Source of the DNA: Clostridia bacterium
GTDB lineage: Bacteria; Bacillota; Clostridia; Christensenellales; Aristaeellaceae
Direction of reading: 5' to 3'
Length of the DNA stretch: 64,000 nt
NCBI GenBank assembly: GCA_017481825.1
Contig: JAFUOR010000001.1
Coordinates: 1 to 64,000 of the forward strand
Shown here: piece after piece, positions 24,753-31,127 of the stretch
Position numbering within the stretch: position 1 is the first letter of the stretch
Layout of the letters: each line of letters opens with the position of its first letter
Program-made: the position numbers and the translations under genes
The notes under the pieces: model-generated
Databases searched by the model: none
What the model was told of the DNA's origin: nothing
Seen by the model: only the letters and a program-made list of their open reading frames with translations

Positions 24753-24962
24753 TCACTCCCCGCCCCCATCTCCAAACTCATACCCATGGACGAACTGCGC
24801 TCCCATGAGCCGTGCCATCTGCTCCAGCTCTTTCACGGCGAATGCTTCTGCCTCCAGCTTGCGATCAGACGCCTGCTGTGACATCCCCATTGCCCTGGCT
24901 GCATCGGTCTTACTCATGCGCCGGTATGCCAGGGCTTGGGTGATTTTTTGTTTGAGGGGCAT
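24753..24962 (-). CDS. Small solitary XRE-like HTH protein
   Basis: A 69-residue single-domain HTH protein (MPLKQKITQALAYRRMSK, then DAARAMGMSQQASDRKLEAE). It ends in the GYEFGDG motif seen in a class of short clostridial XRE proteins. ATG 24962 follows AGGAGG; the longer upstream frame is not needed. Divergent from another small HTH-like gene at 25118. The target is unknown. Confidence 0.8.
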   Translation of the reverse strand: MPLKQKITQALAYRRMSKTDAARAMGMSQQASDRKLEAEAFAVKELEQMARLMGAQFVHGYEFGDGGGE

Positions 24963-25117
24963 ATCGTTGCCTCCTGTCATTCGCATTCTCATTACCAATT
25001 TTTCTTCGATATTAGTAATGATGGTACCAATACGCAAATTTAAAAAGAGAAAATTGCCATTTTAATGACCAACGCGCATTCATGTTTTATATTATAATAG
25101 ACACAGGAGGTGGCACG

Positions 25118-25387
25118 ATGACAACAGCTGATTATAAACCCTTTGTTCGCATGCGTATCACGGAACTGCGCAGTGCAAAGAAGGTGTCTGGCATCGAACG
25201 AGCCTTGATTTTGGGCAAAAGCGGCGCTTATATTCGCAGCATTTGCAGCGGCGCAGCTCTCCCTTCTCTGCATTCGCTGTTCAACATTATCAGATATCTT
25301 GAAACCACCCCAGCGCTTTTTTCGCCCCCCTGCGAAGACCAAACCACCCACTGCGCCCGCCTGTGCGCGGCTTCGTTCCGCCGGTGA
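25118..25387 (+). CDS. Small HTH-like protein, probable frameshift near its C-terminus
   Basis: An 89-residue protein (MTTADYKPFVRMRITELRSA) with an HTH-like region (VSGIERALILGKSGAYIRSI) and a helix 4-5 region (LPSLHSLFNIIRYLETTP). It resembles short clostridial XRE-type proteins. After ALFSP the frame runs into an unnatural Cys-rich end. If one base is dropped in the T6 run at about 25316-25321, the frame continues to a stop at 25422-25424 and ends GEETLSRIDTLLR, a plausible helix. This is either a true frameshift or a sequencing error in a homopolymer. ATG 25118 follows AGGAGG. Confidence 0.65.
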   Translation: MTTADYKPFVRMRITELRSAKKVSGIERALILGKSGAYIRSICSGAALPSLHSLFNIIRYLETTPALFSPPCEDQTTHCARLCAASFRR

Positions 25388-25442
25388 GGAAACCCTGAGC
25401 CGCATCGACACCCTGCTGAGATAGATTGAATAACACAAAAAG

Positions 25443-25472
25443 GCGACCGCAGACACCCTGTTCTGCGGTCGC
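25443..25472. terminator. Bidirectional terminator
   Basis: Perfect 11-base-pair stem GCGACCGCAGA (25443-25453) with 25462-25472 between convergent genes; A-rich left flank and TTTG on the right. Confidence 0.8.
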
Positions 25473-25480
25473 TTTGCTAT

Positions 25481-26413
25481 TTAGTTGAAGATCGGCCGAT
25501 CATTCTCGTCGTACTCCACCGGCCACACATGGCAGTGGCGGTTGGGATCGCTCAGCGGATCGCCCACAAAGCCCGGATAGGGGCGCGCGTGGAAGACCAG
25601 CAGGTCACGGCCATCCTTATCCTTGGTGAAGGAGTTATGACCGGGGCCATAGATGCCATGCTTGGGGTCGGTGACCATCACGGGTACGGGGCTCTTCTCC
25701 CAGGAGGCCTTGTCCAGCAGATCAGCGTTCTCATCGGCAGTCAGCATGCCCATGGCATAGTTCTCATCCGTCGCGGAGCCGGAGTAGGTCATGAACAGCT
25801 TCCCATTATGCTTGAGGACGCTGGGGCCTTCATTCACCAGATAGCCGATGCACTCCCAGTCATACTCAGGCACGGTCAGCAGCGTCGCGGGCAGCTTGAG
25901 CTCCGTCGCAGAGAGCATCTGGGCAATATACAAATTGGAGTTGCCGGGGATGGCATAATCGCGCTGCGCCCAAACGAAATAGCGCTTGCCATTGGCCATG
26001 AAGGTGGTGGAATCAATGCAGAAGGACTCCCAGCCGGTCTTCATCTGACCAGCCTCGACCCACTCGCCCTCCATGGGGTTCGCGTCCTTGCACTGCAGGC
26101 AGTACGTGCGGTGGCTGAAGACGCCCAGATTATCCGGCTCCTCCGCCGCTGCGGCAAAGTAGATACACCAGGTGCCATCCACATAATGGATTTCCGGCGC
26201 CCAGATGTACTTGCTCATTTCGCCCTCGGCATGCTTCGTCCATACCACCCGGGTAGGCGCATCCGGCAGCTCCTCGATGGTCTTTGCACGGCGCAGCTCC
26301 ACCAGATCAAACGCAGGCACCGACGCAGTGAAATAATACCATCCATCCGGAGCCAGCAGAATGCACGGATCCGCACGCTGAGGGATCAGCGGCTTGGAAT
26401 ACTTTTCGATCAT
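25481..26413 (-). CDS. Glycoside hydrolase family 43 protein (single-domain)
   Basis: A 310-residue beta-propeller of the GH43 type, apparently cytoplasmic. PLIPQRADPCILLAPDG holds the catalytic base Asp of blade 1, KYIWAPEIHYVDGTW the middle Asp region, and LVNEGPSVLKHNGKLFMTYS the acid Glu. HGIYGPGHNSF carries the conserved His. This pattern is typical of alpha-L-arabinofuranosidase-type GH43 members, but specificity is inferred. ATG 26413 lies 9 bases after AAAGGAG. It has its own promoter, and the mobile element is inserted in its upstream intergenic region. Confidence 0.88.
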   Translation of the reverse strand: MIEKYSKPLIPQRADPCILLAPDGWYYFTASVPAFDLVELRRAKTIEELPDAPTRVVWTKHAEGEMSKYIWAPEIHYVDGTWCIYFAAAAEEPDNLGVFSHRTYCLQCKDANPMEGEWVEAGQMKTGWESFCIDSTTFMANGKRYFVWAQRDYAIPGNSNLYIAQMLSATELKLPATLLTVPEYDWECIGYLVNEGPSVLKHNGKLFMTYSGSATDENYAMGMLTADENADLLDKASWEKSPVPVMVTDPKHGIYGPGHNSFTKDKDGRDLLVFHARPYPGFVGDPLSDPNRHCHVWPVEYDENDRPIFN

Positions 26414-26444
26414 CTTCAAACACTCCTTTGCTTTGGCTTTGGTT

Positions 26445-26473
26445 ATCATAGCATAAATCCTTGTATAAAGCAA
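26445..26473 (-). promoter_or_regulatory. Sigma-A promoter of the GH43 gene
   Basis: Minus strand TTGCTT (complement of 26468-26473), 17-base spacer, TATGAT (complement of 26445-26450). Confidence 0.6.
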
Positions 26474-26477
26474 GTGC

Positions 26478-26660
26478 CAGGGGCTCTGCCCCTGCACCCT
26501 GCTTAAGGGCGCTTCGCCCCTAAGAATCCCTTTTCGCGATCTTGCTTGCGTACCTCCGATCGAGGTTGCGCAGGCGTGATGGTTGTGGAGACGAAAGCTA
26601 CATATACTTTGTTGGTGTCGCTTTGGCTCATCCCCCTACGGTCGTCTTGCGCCGCCCGCG
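26478..26660. repeat. Structured intergenic repeat, copy B
   Basis: Same family as copy A (3141-3258): GGGGCTCTGCCCCTGCACCC, an AAGGGCG...CGCCCCTT hairpin, ATCCC-TTTTCGCGAT, an intervening segment with CCTC/GAGG, CTTTGTTGG, CGCTTTGGCTC, CCCCCTACGGTCGTCTTG and CGCCCGCG. The middle segment is longer than in copy A. No gene lies between 26414 and 26854. Confidence 0.65.
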
Positions 26661-26727
26661 CGCACCTTTGCAACAGCAAAAGCGCCGCAGCTTTAGACGG
26701 GTGCTCGTAAGACAGTAATTCTAAAAA

Positions 26728-26741
26728 ATTACTATTTTACG
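26728..26741 (+). repeat. Candidate left attachment-site repeat
   Basis: ATTACTATTTTACG, matching 32899-32912 with one mismatch in 14. It also overlaps an inverted repeat AGTAATT/AATTACT at about 26714-26732. Confidence 0.4.
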
Positions 26742-26776
26742 GCATCTGTCTGACAGGGTTGGAAAAACCACTACGA

Positions 26777-26818
26777 AAAGAACGATGTCGGGTCGAAAGA
26801 CTTAACATCGTTCTTTTT
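26777..26818 (+). terminator. Strong hairpin with T-tract at the left end of the element
   Basis: A 12-base-pair stem AAAGAACGATGT (26777-26788) with 26805-26816, then TTTT. It sits 37 bases before the first gene and may insulate the element from outside transcription or act as an attenuator. Confidence 0.65.
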
Positions 26819-26854
26819 CTATCTCAAAATTCTTGAAATTATGGAGGTTTTACT

Positions 26855-27100
26855 ATGAAACGCCTATTATCTTGCGAGTTTAACTTTGATACGGTCTGTG
26901 TGGAGCTGAAGTTCTCAGACGGCACTATGATTGCCATTGATACCATTGCAGTTGAAAATGAGGTGGCTGACAATATGTATCAGCGGTCAGAACTTGACTA
27001 TCTTATCTACAATGACCCGATTGCATACGCTGATCTGATACTCAACGGCAACCCCGAAGCCTATCTAAAAGCAGTAACAGAATACAAATCTCTTGATTGA
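26855..27100 (+). CDS. DUF6061-like small protein
   Basis: An 81-residue acidic protein (MKRLLSCEFNFDTVCVEL, MYQRSELDYLIYNDPIAYA, GNPEAYLKAV). It matches my memory of the DUF6061 family, short proteins carried by gut Firmicute mobile elements with no known function. ATG 26855 follows TGGAGG. It is bracketed by a hairpin terminator on each side and may form its own transcript. Confidence 0.7.
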   Translation: MKRLLSCEFNFDTVCVELKFSDGTMIAIDTIAVENEVADNMYQRSELDYLIYNDPIAYADLILNGNPEAYLKAVTEYKSLD

Positions 27101-27105
27101 TTCGC

Positions 27106-27137
27106 ACACGCCCCAAGGTCATCTTGGGGCGTGTTCT
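27106..27137 (+). terminator. Terminator after the DUF6061-like gene
   Basis: Perfect 12-base-pair stem ACACGCCCCAAG (27106-27117) with 27123-27134, 5-base loop, followed by TCTT. Confidence 0.8.
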
Positions 27138-27179
27138 TAAAAATGTTACACTTTAACGTGGTAAATTTTCTGCAGCATC

Positions 27180-27208
27180 TTGAAAAAACAGCAAAAACCA
27201 TGTATAAT
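27180..27208 (+). promoter_or_regulatory. Sigma-A promoter of the radical SAM operon
   Basis: TTGAAA at 27180-27185, 17-base spacer, TATAAT at 27203-27208, 50 bases before the start codon. Confidence 0.8.
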
Positions 27209-27211
27209 AAT

Positions 27212-27223
27212 GTGTGTACACAC
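27212..27223. promoter_or_regulatory. 12-base palindrome at the transcription start, likely operator
   Basis: GTGTGTACACAC is a perfect palindrome placed 4 bases after the -10 hexamer, where a repressor of TetR type would block initiation. No regulator gene lies next to it in the window, so the cognate protein is unknown. Confidence 0.65.
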
Positions 27224-27258
27224 TTTGATATTCCGTATTAACGCTATGGAGATAAATT

Positions 27259-28161
27259 ATGAAACTATCATCTTTTTTGCACTTTGCTACTTTTGGCGTA
27301 AAGACAATTCTGTTTAGAAAGAAATCGCCAATCCTCGGAACTGTAATTGTTACAGATAAATGCAACTTACATTGTAAGCATTGTTCTGTCAACAACATCA
27401 CAGCAATCGTCCATCCGTATGAACAAATCCGGCAAGAAATGCAGCAACTATATGACCTGGGTGTTCGCATTTTGTTCTTCTGCGGTGGTGAAACATTCCT
27501 TTGGAAAGACGGCGAACGCACACTAAGAGATTTGGTCATTGAAGCGAAAAGCATGGGATTCCTCATTGTCAATGTAGTTACAAATGGTACATTCCCCATT
27601 GATCTTCCAGAAGCGGATTTGATTCTTTTGAGCTTGGACGGAGATAAGCAACGCCATAATGAAGTTCGTGGTGATACCTACGATACCATCATGAAGAACA
27701 TAAGCAATGCTACCGCAGATAATATTTGCTTCTATATGGCTATCAATCAAATAAACAAAGACTATGTACGAGATGTATGCTTAACGGCTCGTGACACTAA
27801 AAATGTTCGTGCGGTATCGTTCAATTTCCATACGCCATATCCCGACACAAAGGAATTGGCTTTGAGCAAAGAGGAAAAAGCCAAGTGTTGTGATACGATA
27901 ACTCAAATGATGAAAGAAGGCGCACCTGTTTTCAACCTAAAAAGTGCGTTTCCATATCTTATTGAAAATCGTTTTCCCACACCTTGTCATCAGTGCGTAG
28001 TGATGGAAAACGGGAAATTGTCTACCTGCGGACGCTGTATAGATGTTCCCGGTCTTTGCGATCAATGCGGATACTTTTTTGTTGCTGAATACACGCTTTT
28101 GTTCAGAGGCAATCTCAAAATAATCTTTGAAATGCTTCATACATACTTGAAGTACATTTAG
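27259..28161 (+). CDS. Radical SAM protein with three CXXC pairs at the C-terminus
   Basis: A 300-residue radical SAM enzyme. CNLHCKHC (Cys35, Cys39, Cys42) is the SAM-cluster motif CX3CX2C, FFCGGETFL is the GGE motif, and ADLILLSLDG with NICFYMAINQ continue the partial TIM barrel. The C-terminal region has six cysteines as CXXC pairs (Cys243/246, 257/260, 267/270), suggesting an auxiliary Fe-S cluster as in SPASM/twitch proteins. The extreme C-terminus (YTLLFRGNLKIIFEMLHTYL) is amphipathic. ATG 27259 follows TGGAGAT. It is 7 bases from a second radical SAM gene. The substrate is unknown; no short precursor-peptide gene was found beside it. Confidence 0.88.
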   Translation: MKLSSFLHFATFGVKTILFRKKSPILGTVIVTDKCNLHCKHCSVNNITAIVHPYEQIRQEMQQLYDLGVRILFFCGGETFLWKDGERTLRDLVIEAKSMGFLIVNVVTNGTFPIDLPEADLILLSLDGDKQRHNEVRGDTYDTIMKNISNATADNICFYMAINQINKDYVRDVCLTARDTKNVRAVSFNFHTPYPDTKELALSKEEKAKCCDTITQMMKEGAPVFNLKSAFPYLIENRFPTPCHQCVVMENGKLSTCGRCIDVPGLCDQCGYFFVAEYTLLFRGNLKIIFEMLHTYLKYI

Positions 28162-28168
28162 GAGTAAT

Positions 28169-29422
28169 ATGAGTTTCATTACCAGTTTAACAAGAATGTG
28201 GCTTACACGAACAACGAAGCCATTTGCGTTCAAAAATGAATATGACCAGATATTGCCGTTTGCAGAGTGTGAAAACCTTGGGCTTTATGTTCATATCCCT
28301 TTCTGCAAAAGTATCTGCAACTTTTGTCCTTATTGCAAAGTGCGGTATTCCGCTGAATTATGTGATAGGTACATAGATGCTTTGATTAAAGAAATACACA
28401 TTGTAGGCAGCCAACATACAGGGCGAAAAAAAGTAACCAGCCTATATTTTGGTGGAGGAACACCTGCCCTTGCCGCTAATCGCATAAAAGATATTGTTGA
28501 TGCGTTGAATGACCACTTTATCATCACAGAGGGGATTGGATTGGAACTTCATCCCGATAATGTGAATGTGGAAGTGTTGCAAATATTGAAAAAAGCAGGC
28601 GTAACAAAAATCAGCATTGGTATTCAATCATTCTGCGACAAGTATCAGAAGATTCTTGGCAGAAAAAAAGTTGATACCGCAGAAATGATGTCTGCTTTGG
28701 CGGCGGTTCCTTTTGAAACTGTTTCCATGGACTTCATCTTTGCTCTGCCTGAACAAACCTATGATGATTTGAAGTCTGATATTGACACCGCATTTTCATT
28801 GGGTGCAAATCATATTGCTATATACCCATTTATTGATTTTACTTTTACAGAAAGTCCTGTTGCTGCAATGCCCAAAAAAGAAAAACGAGAGTTACTGGAT
28901 GCTATCACACAATACTGTTTGGGCAAAGGATATTCTCGGAGTTCTATATGGACTTTCTCAAGCGAACCGGACGCAAACTATTCATCCATGACCAGAGATA
29001 ACTTTCTCGGATTCGGTTGTTCTGCTACAAGCCTATTCAAAGAGCAATTCAAAATCAATACTTTTAATGTGGAGTCCTACTGTGAAAGGATTCGTTCCGG
29101 CAACCTCGCCACATCATTGACAATTCGTTTTACCAAACGGCAACGAATGATTTACTGGCTGTTCTGGACGGCATATAGTACAAGAGTAAAAGCACGAGAT
29201 TTTGAAAAATTCTTTGGTGTGCCATTGAAAAAAATGTATGGATTTGAGCTTTGGGGTGCAAAGCGATTAGGGTTCATCAAAGAACACGATGGTACTTATG
29301 AAATGACACTAAAAGGTGCTTTCTACTATCATTACTACGAGAACTTTTACACACTATCTTATATCGACAAGATGTGGGGTATCATGCGAAAAGAAGCATT
29401 CCCCGAACAGATCAAACTGTAA
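28169..29422 (+). CDS. HemW/coproporphyrinogen oxidase-like radical SAM protein
   Basis: A 417-residue radical SAM protein of the HemN/HemW/ChuW family. LYVHIPFCKSICNFCPYC gives Cys46, Cys50 and Cys53, plus Cys56. YFGGGTPAL is the GGGTP motif, ISIGIQSFCDK and MDFIFALPEQTYDD are family hallmarks. The C-terminal HemW-like region includes RMIYWLFWTAY. Family roles include heme-precursor oxidation, heme chaperoning and anaerobic heme ring opening by methyl transfer (ChuW/HutW). Which, if any, applies is open; as cargo with another radical SAM gene it is unlikely to be the housekeeping HemW. ATG 28169 follows AGGAG with 7 bases between genes. Confidence 0.85.
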   Translation: MSFITSLTRMWLTRTTKPFAFKNEYDQILPFAECENLGLYVHIPFCKSICNFCPYCKVRYSAELCDRYIDALIKEIHIVGSQHTGRKKVTSLYFGGGTPALAANRIKDIVDALNDHFIITEGIGLELHPDNVNVEVLQILKKAGVTKISIGIQSFCDKYQKILGRKKVDTAEMMSALAAVPFETVSMDFIFALPEQTYDDLKSDIDTAFSLGANHIAIYPFIDFTFTESPVAAMPKKEKRELLDAITQYCLGKGYSRSSIWTFSSEPDANYSSMTRDNFLGFGCSATSLFKEQFKINTFNVESYCERIRSGNLATSLTIRFTKRQRMIYWLFWTAYSTRVKARDFEKFFGVPLKKMYGFELWGAKRLGFIKEHDGTYEMTLKGAFYYHYYENFYTLSYIDKMWGIMRKEAFPEQIKL

Positions 29423-29440
29423 AAGGATGGTGAGCGCACA

Positions 29441-29788
29441 ATGCCAGATAACAGAAATCGCAAGCGACCGATACAGGTAAAGTTCTTTGTAGATGAAAAA
29501 GAGCAAGCTCTGATAAAAAAGAAAATGGAGTTGGCAGGCATTGAGAACATGAGTGCCTATATCCGCAAAATGGTAATTGACGGGTACGTTGTAAAATTGG
29601 ATATGCCTGAGCTTCGTGATCTGACTCTCAGAATGAAAAGCATCTCCAATAGCGAAAACCAAATTGCCAAGCGTGTCAATTCCACCGGTAATCTCTACGA
29701 AGCCGACATTGAAGAAATCAAAAAGAATCAAGAAGAAATTTATGAGGGCATCCGAAAGATTCTCACATCACTTTCCAAGATAGAGTGA
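29441..29788 (+). CDS. MobC-like plasmid mobilization relaxosome protein
   Basis: A 115-residue protein with RNRKRPIQVKFFVDEKEQALI, MSAYIRKMVIDGYVV (ribbon-helix-helix-like), and a coiled-coil-like tail (about 65-115). MobC proteins bind oriT and assist the relaxase. ATG 29441 follows AAAGGATGG. Normally a relaxase gene follows; here only a structured non-coding stretch does. The spacing of 18 bases from the radical SAM gene suggests cotranscription. Confidence 0.8.
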   Translation: MPDNRNRKRPIQVKFFVDEKEQALIKKKMELAGIENMSAYIRKMVIDGYVVKLDMPELRDLTLRMKSISNSENQIAKRVNSTGNLYEADIEEIKKNQEEIYEGIRKILTSLSKIE

Positions 29789-30242
29789 TGTTCAGCTCCA
29801 CAGGAGCGTAGCCGATTTTGAAAAAATCGTTGAAGGGTTTGGGATGTTGCCCAACAAGTTTTTGCAAAAGGCAGCAAGGCTGAATTTTGCAAAAAGCACG
29901 ATGTGTGTCCACACGTGCATTGCTTGCCAAGTATGTTTTAACATATTGGCAAGTATGCAAAGTGGGTACCGCCGTGCCCTGCTTGCCAAGTCGATGTGTA
30001 CGGACATCGACTGTGCTTGCTGGCATCAAAAATGCAGTGTGTAGCTACACCTGCTGTGCTTGCTATTCGTCATTTCCATAATAGCAAGTGCCATTTCCTC
30101 AAATGGAAATCGGCGGCAACCGCCGCCTTGTCTGCCCCAAAGTGAAACGGACGGACGCAGTCAATGGCGGCGAAGCCGTTCATCTTGACCATTGACTGCG
30201 GTCGGCTGTTTTGCTACACAACGCTATTTTTACAGGTGTACC
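29789..30242. other. Gene-free, hairpin-rich stretch; possible oriT remnant
   Basis: 454 bases without a convincing gene. Inverted repeats include CTTGCCAAGTATG with CATATTGGCAAG (about 29920-29953), GTGTAGCTACAC (about 30037-30048), GGCGGCAACCGCC (about 30111-30123), and a perfect 11-base pair GCAGTCAATGG/CCATTGACTGC (about 30157-30167 and 30189-30199). Repeated CTTGCCAAG motifs also occur. Position after mobC and the structure suggest an origin of transfer or the scar of a deleted relaxase gene. No nick-site consensus was confirmed. Confidence 0.45.
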
Positions 30243-30713
30243 ATGAAGAATATTAGAAAAGCAACAAAAGAGGATTTAGCAAGAATTGCTGAGATAGTGG
30301 TTTTCAATTATCGTTTGAATTTCTATCCCATTTTCAAAAACGATGATTTCTATTTTGGCGAATTGCAAGTTTTGAACTTGATGGAATCCTATCAACCACT
30401 AATCGAAACTATGTGGATATATGATGATGGTGCAATCAAAGGGTTTGTCCAAGTCGATAATAAAGAGATTAAGAAACTCTTTGTGGAGCCGGCACTCCAA
30501 GGAAATGCTATAGGCTCAAAGTTACTCAATTTTGCTATAGACAAATTCAATGCTGATTTTCTGTGGGCTCTCGAAAAGAATATCCGAGCCATCAAATTTT
30601 ATCAGCGACACGGTTTTTCGGTAACATCAGAAAAGAAACTCGAAGAAGATACAACCGAATATCTCGTTCGCATGGAGCGAGATATTTTGAAAGAAACGAA
30701 TCGAAGCGAATGA
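30243..30713 (+). CDS. GNAT-family N-acetyltransferase
   Basis: A 156-residue GCN5-related acetyltransferase. MKNIRKATKEDLARIAEIV is the typical first strand and helix, KKLFVEPALQGNAIGSKLL is the acetyl-CoA-binding motif A, and NIRAIKFYQRHGF is motif B. The acceptor is unknown. ATG 30243 has only a weak site (CAGGTG). In position it lies between the oriT-like stretch and the recombinase module, as element cargo. Confidence 0.85.
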   Translation: MKNIRKATKEDLARIAEIVVFNYRLNFYPIFKNDDFYFGELQVLNLMESYQPLIETMWIYDDGAIKGFVQVDNKEIKKLFVEPALQGNAIGSKLLNFAIDKFNADFLWALEKNIRAIKFYQRHGFSVTSEKKLEEDTTEYLVRMERDILKETNRSE

Positions 30714-30734
30714 AAGAAAAGGAGGTTCGACACG

Positions 30735-31127
30735 ATGGATGAAAAGCGCAAAGAGGATGAAGCCCTCAAACTCACCGCCGAGGAAATAGACGAGATTATC
30801 TTTGAGGAACAGATTGCGAGTGGCGAGTATGACGAGGAAATCCCCGAATACTATTTCACCAATCCAGACCCGTATGCCAAAGTCGAGCCTCGCCCCGATG
30901 ATGCCCCCAAACGTGAGTTTACTTTCGATGAAAAGGGCAACATCGTTGTCAAGAATCTGTCTGCCTTTTGGTTGCCCGATGTAAAAATCGTGGACGAGAT
31001 CGGCGGCACAGAATACACAGTTACAGGTAGCTACGAGGGTACGGAAACTCTCGATAAGAAGCTCCTCCGCATTATGGAGCAGAACGCTGCCGATGATGAA
31101 TTAGGTATCACGGAGGATGGCGAATGA
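30735..31127 (+). CDS. Small acidic protein coupled to the recombinase
   Basis: A 130-residue, strongly acidic protein (LTAEEIDEIIFEEQIASGEY, then FTFDEKGNIVVKNLSAFWLP). I recall similar short genes preceding serine recombinases in clostridial elements, but no function is known. ATG 30735 follows AAAAGGAGG; its stop overlaps the recombinase start by 4 bases (ATGA), implying translational coupling and perhaps a recombination-directionality or accessory role. Confidence 0.7.
   Translation: MDEKRKEDEALKLTAEEIDEIIFEEQIASGEYDEEIPEYYFTNPDPYAKVEPRPDDAPKREFTFDEKGNIVVKNLSAFWLPDVKIVDEIGGTEYTVTGSYEGTETLDKKLLRIMEQNAADDELGITEDGE

Noticed and set aside
26855..27100. Antitoxin or phage protein identity for the 81-residue protein
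   Set aside because: No toxin-like partner is adjacent and a terminator follows at once; DUF6061-like is the better fit.
27259..29422. Radical SAM pair as a RiPP maturation cluster
   Set aside because: No short precursor peptide gene, protease or exporter lies beside it; the next gene is mobC. Kept only as a less likely alternative.
29844..30044. Short plus-strand frames in the mobC-GNAT gap
   Set aside because: They follow the inverted repeats, are Cys-rich without known motifs, and lack ribosome sites.
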